Part shown: piece after piece, positions 6,713 to 12,997 of the stretch | How positions within the stretch are numbered: the stretch's first letter is position 1 | Layout: each line of letters opens with the position of its first letter | DNA from: an uncultured Bacteroidales bacterium | GTDB lineage: Bacteria > Bacteroidota > Bacteroidia > Bacteroidales > UBA932 | Reading direction: 5' to 3' | NCBI GenBank assembly: GCA_946627685.1 | Contig: CAMOVV010000011.1 | Span: 1-12,997 of the forward strand | Length of the DNA: 12,997 bases | Notes under the pieces: model-generated | The model's input: only the letters and a program-made list of their open reading frames with translations | Databases searched by the model: none | Told to the model about the DNA's origin: nothing | Translations under genes and position numbers: made by a program

Positions 6713-7090
6713 ATGAACAAGCGTCTGCTGCAATTTTTAGCTGTCGAGAACATTTCCCAGGCCCAGTTCGCGGATACCATCCACGTGGCGAGGGCCAGCG
6801 TCTCCCATATTCTGTCCGGCCGCAACAAGCCGGGCTTCGATTTCATTGAGAGCATGCTCACCCATTACCCCGAACTCAACCCCGAATGGCTCATTACAGG
6901 CTCCGGAAAGATGTATAAGACGCGTGAAGAGGGCCCTTTGGCGCCTCCGACTCCCCTTCCGGCCACGGAAAACCAGCCCACGAGTGAAATCAATGCTGTA
7001 GATAACAAAACTCAACCAATTGAAGAAAAGCCACATATAACTAAAATTGTCGTTTTTTTCTCTGATGGCACTTTCCACGAGATATCGTGA
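6713..7090 (+). CDS. Small XRE-family helix-turn-helix regulator
   Basis: A 125-residue, probably DNA-binding protein. Residues about 5-50 form an XRE/Cro-CI type helix-turn-helix: NISQAQFADTIHVARASVSHI with the loop SGRNKP (35-40). It is followed by LNPEWLITGSGKMYK (55-69), a run typical of Bacteroidales XRE proteins. Residues 70-107 form a proline- and charge-rich, low-complexity linker. A hydrophobic tail follows (KIVVFFSDGTF, 111-121), which I recall as recurring in related Bacteroidales proteins and which may be a small beta or dimerisation element. The gene has its own strong promoter match, is divergent from queA and lies 37 bases before pyrD. Its target is unknown; the inverted repeats upstream (6465-6481, 6491-6515) are candidate sites for autoregulation. 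Phage-repressor ancestry is possible for the HTH fold, but there are no phage genes nearby. Confidence 0.85.
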   Translation: MNKRLLQFLAVENISQAQFADTIHVARASVSHILSGRNKPGFDFIESMLTHYPELNPEWLITGSGKMYKTREEGPLAPPTPLPATENQPTSEINAVDNKTQPIEEKPHITKIVVFFSDGTFHEIS

Positions 7091-7098
7091 GTTTTTTA

Positions 7099-7106
7099 TA
7101 TATTTG
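7099..7106 (+). promoter_or_regulatory. -7-like box upstream of pyrD
   Basis: TATATTTG fully matches TAnnTTTG and lies 21 bases before the pyrD ATG, the same geometry as the HTH-gene promoter. The nearest -33-like box, TTTC at 7072-7075, is 23 bases upstream, longer than usual. pyrD may therefore be read both from this site and from the HTH-gene promoter. Confidence 0.4.
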
Positions 7107-7127
7107 TGCATCTAAAGTTCCGGACTG

Positions 7128-8162
7128 ATGTACAAATTCTTAATAAGACCTCTGCTTTTCAGGCTGAGCGCTGAGAGGGCCCACAACATCACCCTGGCAC
7201 TGTTGTCTGTTTTCAAGCATTCAGCTGTGGCTTCGGCGATTCTCCGGCTCTTTTTCAAAAAGACCCATCCCTCGCTTGAAAAAGAGGTTTTCGGCCTTAA
7301 ATTTCCCAATCCTGTGGGTCTTGCCGCGGGTCTGGACAAAAACGGGGAGCATTATAACGCCTTCGCCGACATGGGATTCGGTTTCGTGGAAATCGGCTCG
7401 CTCACTCCGAGGCCGCAAAAGGGCAATCCCAAGCCCCGTCTTTTCCGCCTCCTGAAGGATAAGGCAATCATCAACCGCATGGGAATCAATAACAAAGGTG
7501 TCCGGAACGCCATTTCCCAGATTCAGAAATATCCGCCCCGGACGATTCTCGTTGCCAACATTGCAAAGAACACCGTGTCGAAAAGTGACGACGAGGTTGT
7601 CGGGGACTATGAGAAGGCCTTTTCCATGATGTACGACTTTGCAGATATGTTCACGGTCAACGTGTCCTGTCCCAATGTCGAGGGCCTTCAATCCCTTCAG
7701 GACATATCGTTCCTCTCCGACATCATGGACCCGATCCTCGACCTGAGACTCTGCTACGACACCTACAAACCCATCCTTGTCAAGGTCTCCCCCGACATTG
7801 ATTTTCAGCAACTTGACGAAATTCTGGACTGGTGCATGCTTTCCGGGGTGGATGGTATCGTGGCCGGAAACACGACCCGGAGCCGGGAGAACCTGGCCAC
7901 TGGAAAGAAGGTCATCGAGAAGATAGGTGACGGCGGACTGTCCGGAGCTCCCCTTTTCTCTAAAAGCCTCACCCTTGTCAGCCATATACGCGAACACACC
8001 AAGGGCAGGCTGGGCATCATAGGCGTGGGAGGGATAATGACTCCGGCCCAGGCCGGGGAAATGCTCGCCGCCGGAGCCGACCTCATAGAGGTTGCCACCG
8101 GTTTTGTGTACGAGGGCCCTTCTTTCGTGAAAAGGATTCTTAAATTTCTACAAATCAAATAA
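7128..8162 (+). CDS. pyrD: Dihydroorotate dehydrogenase, class 2 type (PyrD)
   Basis: PyrD oxidises dihydroorotate to orotate with FMN, the fourth step of UMP synthesis; class 2 enzymes pass electrons to membrane quinone. The 344-residue length and the N-terminal helical extension (MYKFLIRPLLFRLSAERAH, 1-19, continuing to about 45) are class 2 features that dock the enzyme on the inner membrane. FMN/substrate motifs follow: GLAAGLDKNGE (64-74), EIGSLTPRPQKGNPKPRLFR (88-107), NRMGINNKG (116-124), NVSCPN (178-183), LVKVSPD (217-223), GNTT (247-250) and GVGGIMT (299-305). The catalytic-base position is C181, whereas the E. coli class 2 enzyme has serine there and class 1 enzymes cysteine. The ATG has a modest GGA element (CCGGACTGATG). 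cinA follows 9 bases downstream, so the two are probably co-transcribed. Confidence 0.94.
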   Translation: MYKFLIRPLLFRLSAERAHNITLALLSVFKHSAVASAILRLFFKKTHPSLEKEVFGLKFPNPVGLAAGLDKNGEHYNAFADMGFGFVEIGSLTPRPQKGNPKPRLFRLLKDKAIINRMGINNKGVRNAISQIQKYPPRTILVANIAKNTVSKSDDEVVGDYEKAFSMMYDFADMFTVNVSCPNVEGLQSLQDISFLSDIMDPILDLRLCYDTYKPILVKVSPDIDFQQLDEILDWCMLSGVDGIVAGNTTRSRENLATGKKVIEKIGDGGLSGAPLFSKSLTLVSHIREHTKGRLGIIGVGGIMTPAQAGEMLAAGADLIEVATGFVYEGPSFVKRILKFLQIK

Positions 8163-8171
8163 TTATTGCTA

Positions 8172-9443
8172 ATGACAACGGCTTCGGTCTGCACAATCGG
8201 TGACGAGATTCTCATCGGGCAGATAGTTGATACCAATTCCTCCAGGCTTGCCGGCGCCCTCAATGAGGCCGGTATCAGGGTGTCCCGGATGGTTTCGATT
8301 GGAGATGAAGGGAACGTAATCATTGAATCCCTTCGCAATGAACTCAAAAACAACGATATAGTTATTACCCCCGGGGGCCTCGGCCCCACGAAGGACGATA
8401 TAACGAAGGCTGCCCTGGCAAAGCTTTCCGGCAGCGGAGGCTATGTCGAAAACGAAGTCCAGTTCTCCATCATCCACAGGATTCTCTCCTCCCGCGGCCT
8501 GGACGTCCTGGACAGCAACCGGGCCCAGGCCCTTGTCCCGGACACCTGCGAGGTGATACCCAACAATCTGGGCACCGCACCGATTATGGTTTTCCGCTTC
8601 CCTGAGGCCGTTTTCGGCCACTCTGCCGCACTCTACGCCCTTCCCGGGGTACCTTATGAGGCTGAAGGGGCGATACCCTCCGTAATCGAAGATATAAGGC
8701 GCCATTTCCCCGTCTCTTCCATCATCCACAGGAACATCATGACGTACGGCCTTGCCGAATCGGCCCTTGCCGCGCTGATAGAACCTTGGGAAAACAGTCT
8801 TCCCGGGGATATCCACCTTGCCTACCTCCCCAATCAGCTTACGGGCGTAAGGCTCAGGCTTTCAATTTATAGCGAGGATTCTGAAAAAGGAGCCGCCGCC
8901 CTCGAGGAAGAAATCGGGAAGCTCCGCGCCCTGCTCGGGGACAAAATTTATTCCCTTTCCGACGACAATCTCCAAAGCGCTGTCGGAAGGCTCCTGAAAG
9001 AGGCGGAAAAGACCCTCAGCGCCGCGGAATCCTGCACGGGAGGTGAGATAGCGTCGCTGATAACCTCCGTGCCGGGCTCGTCAAGCTACTTTCTCGGCTC
9101 CGTGACCTCCTATGCCGTTTCAGTCAAGGAAAAGGTCCTCGGGGTGAGCCCTGATGTCATCGCGAAGTTCGGCGTCGTGAGTTCCGAGGTCGCCGCAGCC
9201 ATGGCCCGCGGGGTGAAAAAACTCACCGGCAGCGACTACTCGGTCGCCACGACGGGACTCGCCGGTCCTTCCGGAGACGGGACGAACCGGGTAGGTACAG
9301 TATGGATAGGAGTGAGCGGTCCGGGCGGTACAAAGACTTATACGAAGAACTACCAGAACGACAGAAAACGGAATATAGACCGTTTTTCCGCCACTGCGCT
9401 GGATTATCTGAGGCAAATGATAGAATCAGATTTAAATAGTTGA
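8172..9443 (+). CDS. cinA: CinA family: nicotinamide-nucleotide amidohydrolase with N-terminal MoCF-like domain
   Basis: A 423-residue two-domain protein. The N-terminal MoCF/COG1058 domain (about 1-170) has IGDEILIGQ (9-17), TPGGLGPTKDD (66-76) and LPGVPYE (157-163); in other bacteria this half has ADP-ribose pyrophosphatase activity. The C-terminal PncC domain (about 265-415) has AESCTGG (285-291) with the catalytic serine S287, a conserved lysine in the SVKEKVLGV segment, and TGLAGPSG (361-368). It deamidates NMN, recycling it to NAD. The name comes from a competence-induced gene, but nothing here suggests competence. I chose the ATG at 8172 (MTTASVCTIGDE), the family start, over a TTG two codons upstream. 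It begins 9 bases after the pyrD stop. Convergent with the DUF2807 gene. Confidence 0.93.
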   Translation: MTTASVCTIGDEILIGQIVDTNSSRLAGALNEAGIRVSRMVSIGDEGNVIIESLRNELKNNDIVITPGGLGPTKDDITKAALAKLSGSGGYVENEVQFSIIHRILSSRGLDVLDSNRAQALVPDTCEVIPNNLGTAPIMVFRFPEAVFGHSAALYALPGVPYEAEGAIPSVIEDIRRHFPVSSIIHRNIMTYGLAESALAALIEPWENSLPGDIHLAYLPNQLTGVRLRLSIYSEDSEKGAAALEEEIGKLRALLGDKIYSLSDDNLQSAVGRLLKEAEKTLSAAESCTGGEIASLITSVPGSSSYFLGSVTSYAVSVKEKVLGVSPDVIAKFGVVSSEVAAAMARGVKKLTGSDYSVATTGLAGPSGDGTNRVGTVWIGVSGPGGTKTYTKNYQNDRKRNIDRFSATALDYLRQMIESDLNS

Positions 9444-9457
9444 TTCTTAATTTTTAA

Positions 9458-9490
9458 AACATTTTTGTTTTATTTGATAACAAAAATGTT
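9458..9490. terminator. Long AT-rich hairpin between convergent genes
   Basis: AACATTTTTGTT (9458-9469), a 9-base loop and AACAAAAATGTT (9479-9490) make a perfect 12-base stem starting 15 bases after the cinA stop. Its symmetry suits a two-way transcription barrier, but it is AT-rich and lacks a clean T tract on either strand. Confidence 0.5.
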
Positions 9491-9495
9491 AAGGG

Positions 9496-9516
9496 GCGTT
9501 TTTGGCCCGAAAACGC
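9496..9516. terminator. GCGTTTT...AAAACGC hairpin abutting the DUF2807 stop
   Basis: GCGTTTT (9496-9502), loop TGGCCCG and AAAACGC (9510-9516) form a perfect 7-base stem. On the plus strand TTATTT follows, a short T-rich tail suited to ending cinA transcripts. On the minus strand it begins directly after the DUF2807 TAA (9519-9517). Confidence 0.5.
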
Positions 9517-10431
9517 TTATTTGGACGGCATGTCCGAGTACTGCATCAGGGTGGAAGCCTTCACCTTTACGATCTCGATGACGGGCTGGCCGCTGAAGTA
9601 GAGTTTGCTGCCTCCGGCGATGTCAACCTTCAGGTTTTCCGAAGCGCTTTCCGTCAGGGTGCAGGAGCCGGAGAGGGAAACGTCGGCAGTCGCGGTCTCG
9701 ACGTTCACGAGATCCATGTCGGCGGATTTCAATCCCCTGACGGTAACGGTCCCGGCCTTTCCGGAAATCTTGACGGAGGAACTGTTGTCCCCGTTCACCA
9801 CCAAATCCGACGTGTCACCGATTATGCTCGTGCTTGAGGAGCCTTTGGAGTTGACCGTGAGAATCTTTGAGGTCAGGGATACGCTCAGGGAGGAGGAGCC
9901 TCCCGCATTTATTTCGATATCGTCGGCCTCGAGTTTCAAGGTGGATGAACTCTTCTTGTCTGCGGCCACCTTTATGCTCGCCCCTTTTATGTCAAGATCG
10001 CGGACGACGGCGTTGTTGGTGGTCGTAATGATGATATGCCCGCCCTCGAAAACCGACAGGGAGCTCAGTTTTGCGTTGTCCTTCAGGTCGATGCCTTCCA
10101 GGCTCTGAAGATATACCTTGGCCTTGAGGGTCGGGGTCAGGCCGTTGCGGCCGCCGTACTGCTTCTTGAGTTCCTTCGGCACGGCCTTCCAGTCCAAATC
10201 GAGGACTAGCGTACGGGACTTGACTTCGACCTTCACATAATCTGCGAGGGCCTTGTCAACGGAGAGAACCACCTTGTGGCGGTCGGACTGGCTGAGCGTC
10301 ACGTCAAACCCGTTGGACGCCGAGACTGCCGTAAATGCGCTGAACTTGTGCTCTATGTCCTGCACCTGCGCCAGGGAAATGAAGCAGGATGCGAATAAAG
10401 CTATTGTTCCGATAATAGTCCTTAATCTCAT
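9517..10431 (-). CDS. Secreted DUF2807 (GIN-domain) beta-helix protein
   Basis: A 304-residue exported protein. Residues 1-21 look like a signal peptide (basic MRLR, hydrophobic core, cleavage likely after ISLA). C16 is not in a good lipobox, so a lipoprotein is less likely. The body resembles the 'auto-transporter adhesin head GIN' family (DUF2807), common in Bacteroidota and of unknown function: FSAFTAVSASNGFDVTLSQ (30-48) is the typical opening. From about residue 118 a short motif recurs every 18 to 20 residues, with triple serines at 161-163, 179-181, 198-200 and 217-219, as expected of a right-handed parallel beta-helix. No enzyme motif, anchor or sorting domain is visible. It lies 21 bases downstream of the ABC-F gene and may be read with it. 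The adhesin name is historical and should not be taken as function. Confidence 0.85.
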   Translation of the reverse strand: MRLRTIIGTIALFASCFISLAQVQDIEHKFSAFTAVSASNGFDVTLSQSDRHKVVLSVDKALADYVKVEVKSRTLVLDLDWKAVPKELKKQYGGRNGLTPTLKAKVYLQSLEGIDLKDNAKLSSLSVFEGGHIIITTTNNAVVRDLDIKGASIKVAADKKSSSTLKLEADDIEINAGGSSSLSVSLTSKILTVNSKGSSSTSIIGDTSDLVVNGDNSSSVKISGKAGTVTVRGLKSADMDLVNVETATADVSLSGSCTLTESASENLKVDIAGGSKLYFSGQPVIEIVKVKASTLMQYSDMPSK

Positions 10432-10452
10432 GATAATTATGTGGTAAATGTG

Positions 10453-12255
10453 TTATTCTTCCAATTTCTCTATCAGTTTTCCCCACTCTTCCGTCATGGC
10501 TTCGACGTTCCTTTTATGGTCGAGATAGGTCGAACTCAGAGCAAAAATATCGTCATTATTCCCGGGATTTGCAAGTTTTGCCTCGATTTTCTTCATTTCT
10601 TCTTCGAACCTTGCGATTTCCTTTTCCAGGAAAGAAACCTGTGAGCGTAGCTTCCTTTCTTCTTTCGCGGCGGCTTTCCTCTCCTGGAATTCACGTTTCG
10701 CATCCTCCTTCCTTTCTGCCGGGGCCGGCTGCATGGAGGCCTGCGGCGCGTCGGCTCCCGTCCTTTCAAGCTCCCTCAGGCTGTCTATCTTCTTTTTCTT
10801 CAGGAATTCCGACACTCCTCCGAGGTGTTCCTTCACCTTCCCGCCTTTGAACTCGTACAGCTTGTCCACCAGTCCGTCGAGGAATACCCTGTCATGGGAA
10901 ACGACTATGAGAGTGCCGTCGAAGTCTTTCAGGGCCTGTTTCAGTATGTCCTTGGACTTGATGTCCATGTGGTTCGTGGGTTCGTCGAGGGCCAGGACAT
11001 TGTGCTTTTTCAGCATCATCCTTGCCATGCCGAGCCTCGCCCTTTCCCCTCCGCTGAGGACGGAAACCCTCTTGTCGATGTCTTCCCCCCTGAAGAGGAA
11101 CTGGGCGAGAAGGTCCCTCAGCTTGGGCCTGAGTTCCGGCGGGCAGACCCTTTCCACCGTGCTCATGACCGTCTCCTTGGGGTCCAGGACATCTTCCTGG
11201 TTCTGGGCGAAATAGCCGAGGTTGACGTTATATCCGAGCCGGGACTCCCCTTCCACAGGTTCCAACTCTCCTGTTATCACCCTCATAAGGGTTGTCTTTC
11301 CCTCGCCGTTCCTTCCCACCAGGGCCACCTTCTCCCCCCTTCTTATTTCTATGTCGGCCCCTGAAAACACCGTCTTTCCGGGGTATCCTGCGGTCAGTCC
11401 CACGGCCTTGTAAACGACGTCGCCGCTACGCTCCGCAGGAGGGAACTTGACCCTCAGGGTGGCATTGTCGGTCTCGTCAATCTCTATTCTTTCCAGCTTC
11501 GCGAGGGCCTTGATTCTGCTCTGCACCTGGTTGCTCTTCGTGGGCTTGTACCTGAAGGCGCGTATGAAATCCTCGGTCTTGGCAATCATCTTCTGCTGGT
11601 TCTCGTATGCCGCGGCCTGCTGGGCCATCCTTTCTTTCCGGAGTTCTTCGAACTTGGAGTAAGGCACCTTGTAGTCATACAGTTTCCCGAGGATGATTTC
11701 TATCGTGCGGGAGGTGACGTTGTCGAGGAATCTGCGGTCGTGGGAGACGACCAGGACGGCTCCCCTGTAGGAACGGAGATAGGTCTCGAACCATTCGATG
11801 GATTCGATGTCAAGGTGGTTCGTCGGCTCGTCCAGAAGGAGGAGAGAGGGTTTTGCGAGAAGAATCTTCGCAAGCTCGATTCTCATGTTCCACCCCTGCG
11901 AGAAGGTCTCCGTGGGGCGGGAAAATTCTTCCTGGAGAAAGCCGAGGCCGGAAAGGATTTTCTCGGCTTCGCCTGGACCCGCTTCGGGAGAAGAGTCTTT
12001 CACCTCGTCCAGAACGGATTTCCCCTTGTGATGGCTCATGATTTGGGGCAGGTAGCCGATGGTCTGCTCCCTCGGAATCTCAACCTTTCCCCCGTCCGGC
12101 TTCTCAAGCCCCATGATGATTTTCATGATGGTGCTCTTCCCCGCCCCGTTCTTTCCTACAAGGCCGATTTTCTCTCCGTCGGAAATGTGGAAAGAAATGC
12201 CGTCCAGCAGGGGTGTGCCGCCGAAGGCTACGGTGAGGTTGCTTATGCCTATCAT
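10453..12255 (-). CDS. ABC-F family ATPase (Uup/YdiF-like, with C-terminal coiled coil)
   Basis: A 600-residue soluble protein with two ABC ATPase domains and no membrane segment, as in ABC-F proteins that act on the ribosome. Domain 1 has Walker A GKNGAGKST (34-42), signature-like FSQGW (118-122) and Walker B LLLLDEPTNHLD (138-149). A charged helical linker (about 195-270) corresponds to the P-site tRNA interaction motif. Domain 2 has Walker A GRNGEGKTT (314-322), signature LSGGE (400-404) and Walker B LALDEPTNHMD (421-431). The C-terminus (about 520-600) is a charged coiled coil typical of Uup/YdiF-type members. The first signature has Q where LSGGQ-type motifs have G. The ATG overlaps the thioesterase stop in an ATGA, indicating translational coupling. 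Translation factor or antibiotic-target protection cannot be told apart here; a housekeeping role is more likely given the neighbours. Confidence 0.92.
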   Translation of the reverse strand: MIGISNLTVAFGGTPLLDGISFHISDGEKIGLVGKNGAGKSTIMKIIMGLEKPDGGKVEIPREQTIGYLPQIMSHHKGKSVLDEVKDSSPEAGPGEAEKILSGLGFLQEEFSRPTETFSQGWNMRIELAKILLAKPSLLLLDEPTNHLDIESIEWFETYLRSYRGAVLVVSHDRRFLDNVTSRTIEIILGKLYDYKVPYSKFEELRKERMAQQAAAYENQQKMIAKTEDFIRAFRYKPTKSNQVQSRIKALAKLERIEIDETDNATLRVKFPPAERSGDVVYKAVGLTAGYPGKTVFSGADIEIRRGEKVALVGRNGEGKTTLMRVITGELEPVEGESRLGYNVNLGYFAQNQEDVLDPKETVMSTVERVCPPELRPKLRDLLAQFLFRGEDIDKRVSVLSGGERARLGMARMMLKKHNVLALDEPTNHMDIKSKDILKQALKDFDGTLIVVSHDRVFLDGLVDKLYEFKGGKVKEHLGGVSEFLKKKKIDSLRELERTGADAPQASMQPAPAERKEDAKREFQERKAAAKEERKLRSQVSFLEKEIARFEEEMKKIEAKLANPGNNDDIFALSSTYLDHKRNVEAMTEEWGKLIEKLEE

Positions 12256-12665
12256 TCCTTTTCCGCCGCCTTTCTCATCAGGGAAAGGAACTTTTCAGGG
12301 CAGCGCATCGGGCTCCCCGTGGCTGAATTGAGGAAGCCGAGGGTGACTGAACCTTCGCAGCAGAGTTCCCCTTTTCCGTTGAAAATCTGCTGGGTGACGT
12401 ACAGTTTCGCAAGGGGTTCCTGTTCAATGTCGGCGGTAATCCTGATGACATCCCCCGAAAGGGCGGGACGGTGGAACCTGAGCTGGGCGCTTACGAGCGG
12501 GAAGGTCAGTCCGTCCGCCTGGCATTTTTCGATGCCGTAGCCCCAGGAGTCAATCATTTCGTCCCTGGCGCACTCGAAATACCTGAGATAGTTGCTGTGA
12601 TGCACTATCCCCATGGGGTCGCATTCATAGTAGCGTACCTTGAGTGTTGTTTCGTAGTGTATCAT
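12252..12665 (-). CDS. Hotdog-fold acyl-CoA thioesterase (YbgC/FadM-like, 4HBT)
   Basis: A 137-residue hotdog-fold protein. RYYECDPMGIVHHSNYLRYF (11-30) is the 4HBT signature, with D16 at the position of the catalytic aspartate and the GxVxxxxY spacing of YbgC-type thioesterases. These hydrolyse acyl-CoA or acyl-ACP thioesters in the cytoplasm; the natural substrate cannot be inferred. I chose the ATG at 12665 (MIHYETTLKVRYYECD) because it gives the usual family start, lies 16 bases after the valS stop and has a CCGGAAATCAGT leader. A longer frame to a TTG at 12710 would overlap the valS end. The stop overlaps the ABC-F ATG by four bases (ATGA). Confidence 0.87.
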   Translation of the reverse strand: MIHYETTLKVRYYECDPMGIVHHSNYLRYFECARDEMIDSWGYGIEKCQADGLTFPLVSAQLRFHRPALSGDVIRITADIEQEPLAKLYVTQQIFNGKGELCCEGSVTLGFLNSATGSPMRCPEKFLSLMRKAAEKE

Positions 12666-12681
12666 ACTGATTTCCGGGTTG

Positions 12682-12997
12682 TTATCCGAGGGCTGCGAGG
12701 GCTTTTTCAATGGCCTCGATGCGGCTCAGGGCGTCGGCTTCCTTTTTCTTCTCCACGTCCACTACGGCCTGCGGGGCGCGTGAGACGAAGCCGGCGTTTC
12801 CGAGTTTTTTGCGGACGCCTTCGAGGAAGGCTTTCTGGTGGGCGAGGTCCGCTTCCAGGCGGCTCCTTTCTTCGGTAGTGTCCACAAGGCCGGACATGGG
12901 TACGGTGCATTGCACGGTCCCTACGATAAAGCTACTGGAAGGGCCTTCGGGGGCTGCGTCGAGAAGCTGCACGTTGGCAAGTTTCTCAAGGACGGGG
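12682..12997 (-). CDS. valS: Valine--tRNA ligase, C-terminal fragment (continues past the window edge)
   Basis: The last 104 residues of ValS are visible, and the frame is open to the right edge, so the gene is cut by the window and not broken. ValS charges tRNA-Val with valine. The fragment covers the end of the protein: VQCTVPMSGLVD, a short strand-turn, then a charged helical hairpin (LEADLAHQKAFLEGVRKKL and VEKKKEADALSRIEAIEKAL) that is the ValS tRNA-binding coiled-coil arm. The motif RAPQAVVDVEKKK matches the conserved xAPxxVVxxExxK turn of ValS. The internal GTG near 12972 is not a start. It appears to lead the minus-strand group valS, thioesterase, ABC-F and DUF2807. Confidence 0.92.
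   Translation of the reverse strand, partial: PVLEKLANVQLLDAAPEGPSSSFIVGTVQCTVPMSGLVDTTEERSRLEADLAHQKAFLEGVRKKLGNAGFVSRAPQAVVDVEKKKEADALSRIEAIEKALAALG

Noticed and set aside
6604..6861. Minus-strand frame crossing the HTH gene start
   Set aside because: It is basic, low-complexity sequence covering the HTH gene's promoter and start; the HTH protein is clearly the real gene.
7221..7997. 258-residue minus-strand open frame
   Set aside because: It is a shadow of pyrD, with no family resemblance and no ribosome binding site.
8166..8171. TTG start two codons upstream of cinA ATG
   Set aside because: The ATG at 8172 gives the normal CinA N-terminus, and TTG starts are rare.
11740..12540. 266-residue plus-strand open frame
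   Set aside because: It lies opposite the ABC-F and thioesterase genes, both of which have unmistakable motifs. Long antisense frames are expected in GC-rich coding DNA.
12666..12710. Longer thioesterase from a TTG start
   Set aside because: It would add 15 unconserved residues and overlap the valS end; the ATG at 12665 fits the hotdog family start.
1..12997. CRISPR array, tRNA, rRNA, insertion sequence or phage module
   Set aside because: No regularly spaced repeats, transposase, integrase or cloverleaf-forming segment was noticed on either strand by eye.

Overview
This 12,997-base window looks like chromosomal housekeeping DNA from a member of the Bacteroidota, most likely the order Bacteroidales. 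The protein sequences read like Bacteroidales orthologs. Ribosome binding sites are weak. Several intergenic regions carry the Bacteroidetes promoter form (a TAnnTTTG -7 box with a TTTG-like -33 box 19 to 20 bases upstream). Coding DNA is fairly GC-rich and intergenic DNA is markedly AT-rich. The genus cannot be fixed from the sequence. A cysteate synthase-type gene would suit a sulfonolipid-making lineage, such as relatives of Alistipes or Odoribacter, but that is an inference.

Layout, left to right. Positions 1-3733 (+): a 23S rRNA uracil-5-methyltransferase (RlmD/RumA family), a CaCA-family Na+/Ca2+ exchanger, and a PLP enzyme that resembles cysteate synthase more than ordinary threonine synthase. 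Positions 3725-6200 (-): an acyltransferase gene interrupted by an in-frame amber codon, and upstream of it queA (tRNA queuosine synthesis). The acyltransferase stop overlaps the cysteate synthase stop tail to tail by 9 bases. Positions 6201-6712: the only long non-coding stretch (512 bases). It holds divergent promoters for queA and a small HTH regulator, plus several inverted repeats without an assigned role. Positions 6713-9443 (+): HTH regulator, pyrD (pyrimidine synthesis), cinA (NMN deamidase/MoCF domain). Positions 9458-9516: two hairpins between convergent genes. Positions 9517-12997 (-): a co-directional run read as valS (3' end only), a hotdog thioesterase, an ABC-F ATPase and a secreted DUF2807/GIN-type beta-helix protein. 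Spacings in this run are 16, -4 and 21 bases, so it is probably one operon of functionally unrelated genes.

No mobile element, CRISPR array, tRNA or rRNA was seen. The points most worth following up are: the cysteate synthase-like gene, which would commit O-phosphoserine and sulfite to cysteate for sulfonolipids; the amber-interrupted acyltransferase with its own promoter and attenuator-like leader; the nine-rung serine-turn beta-helix of the DUF2807 protein; and a class 2-type PyrD with a cysteine at the catalytic-base position.
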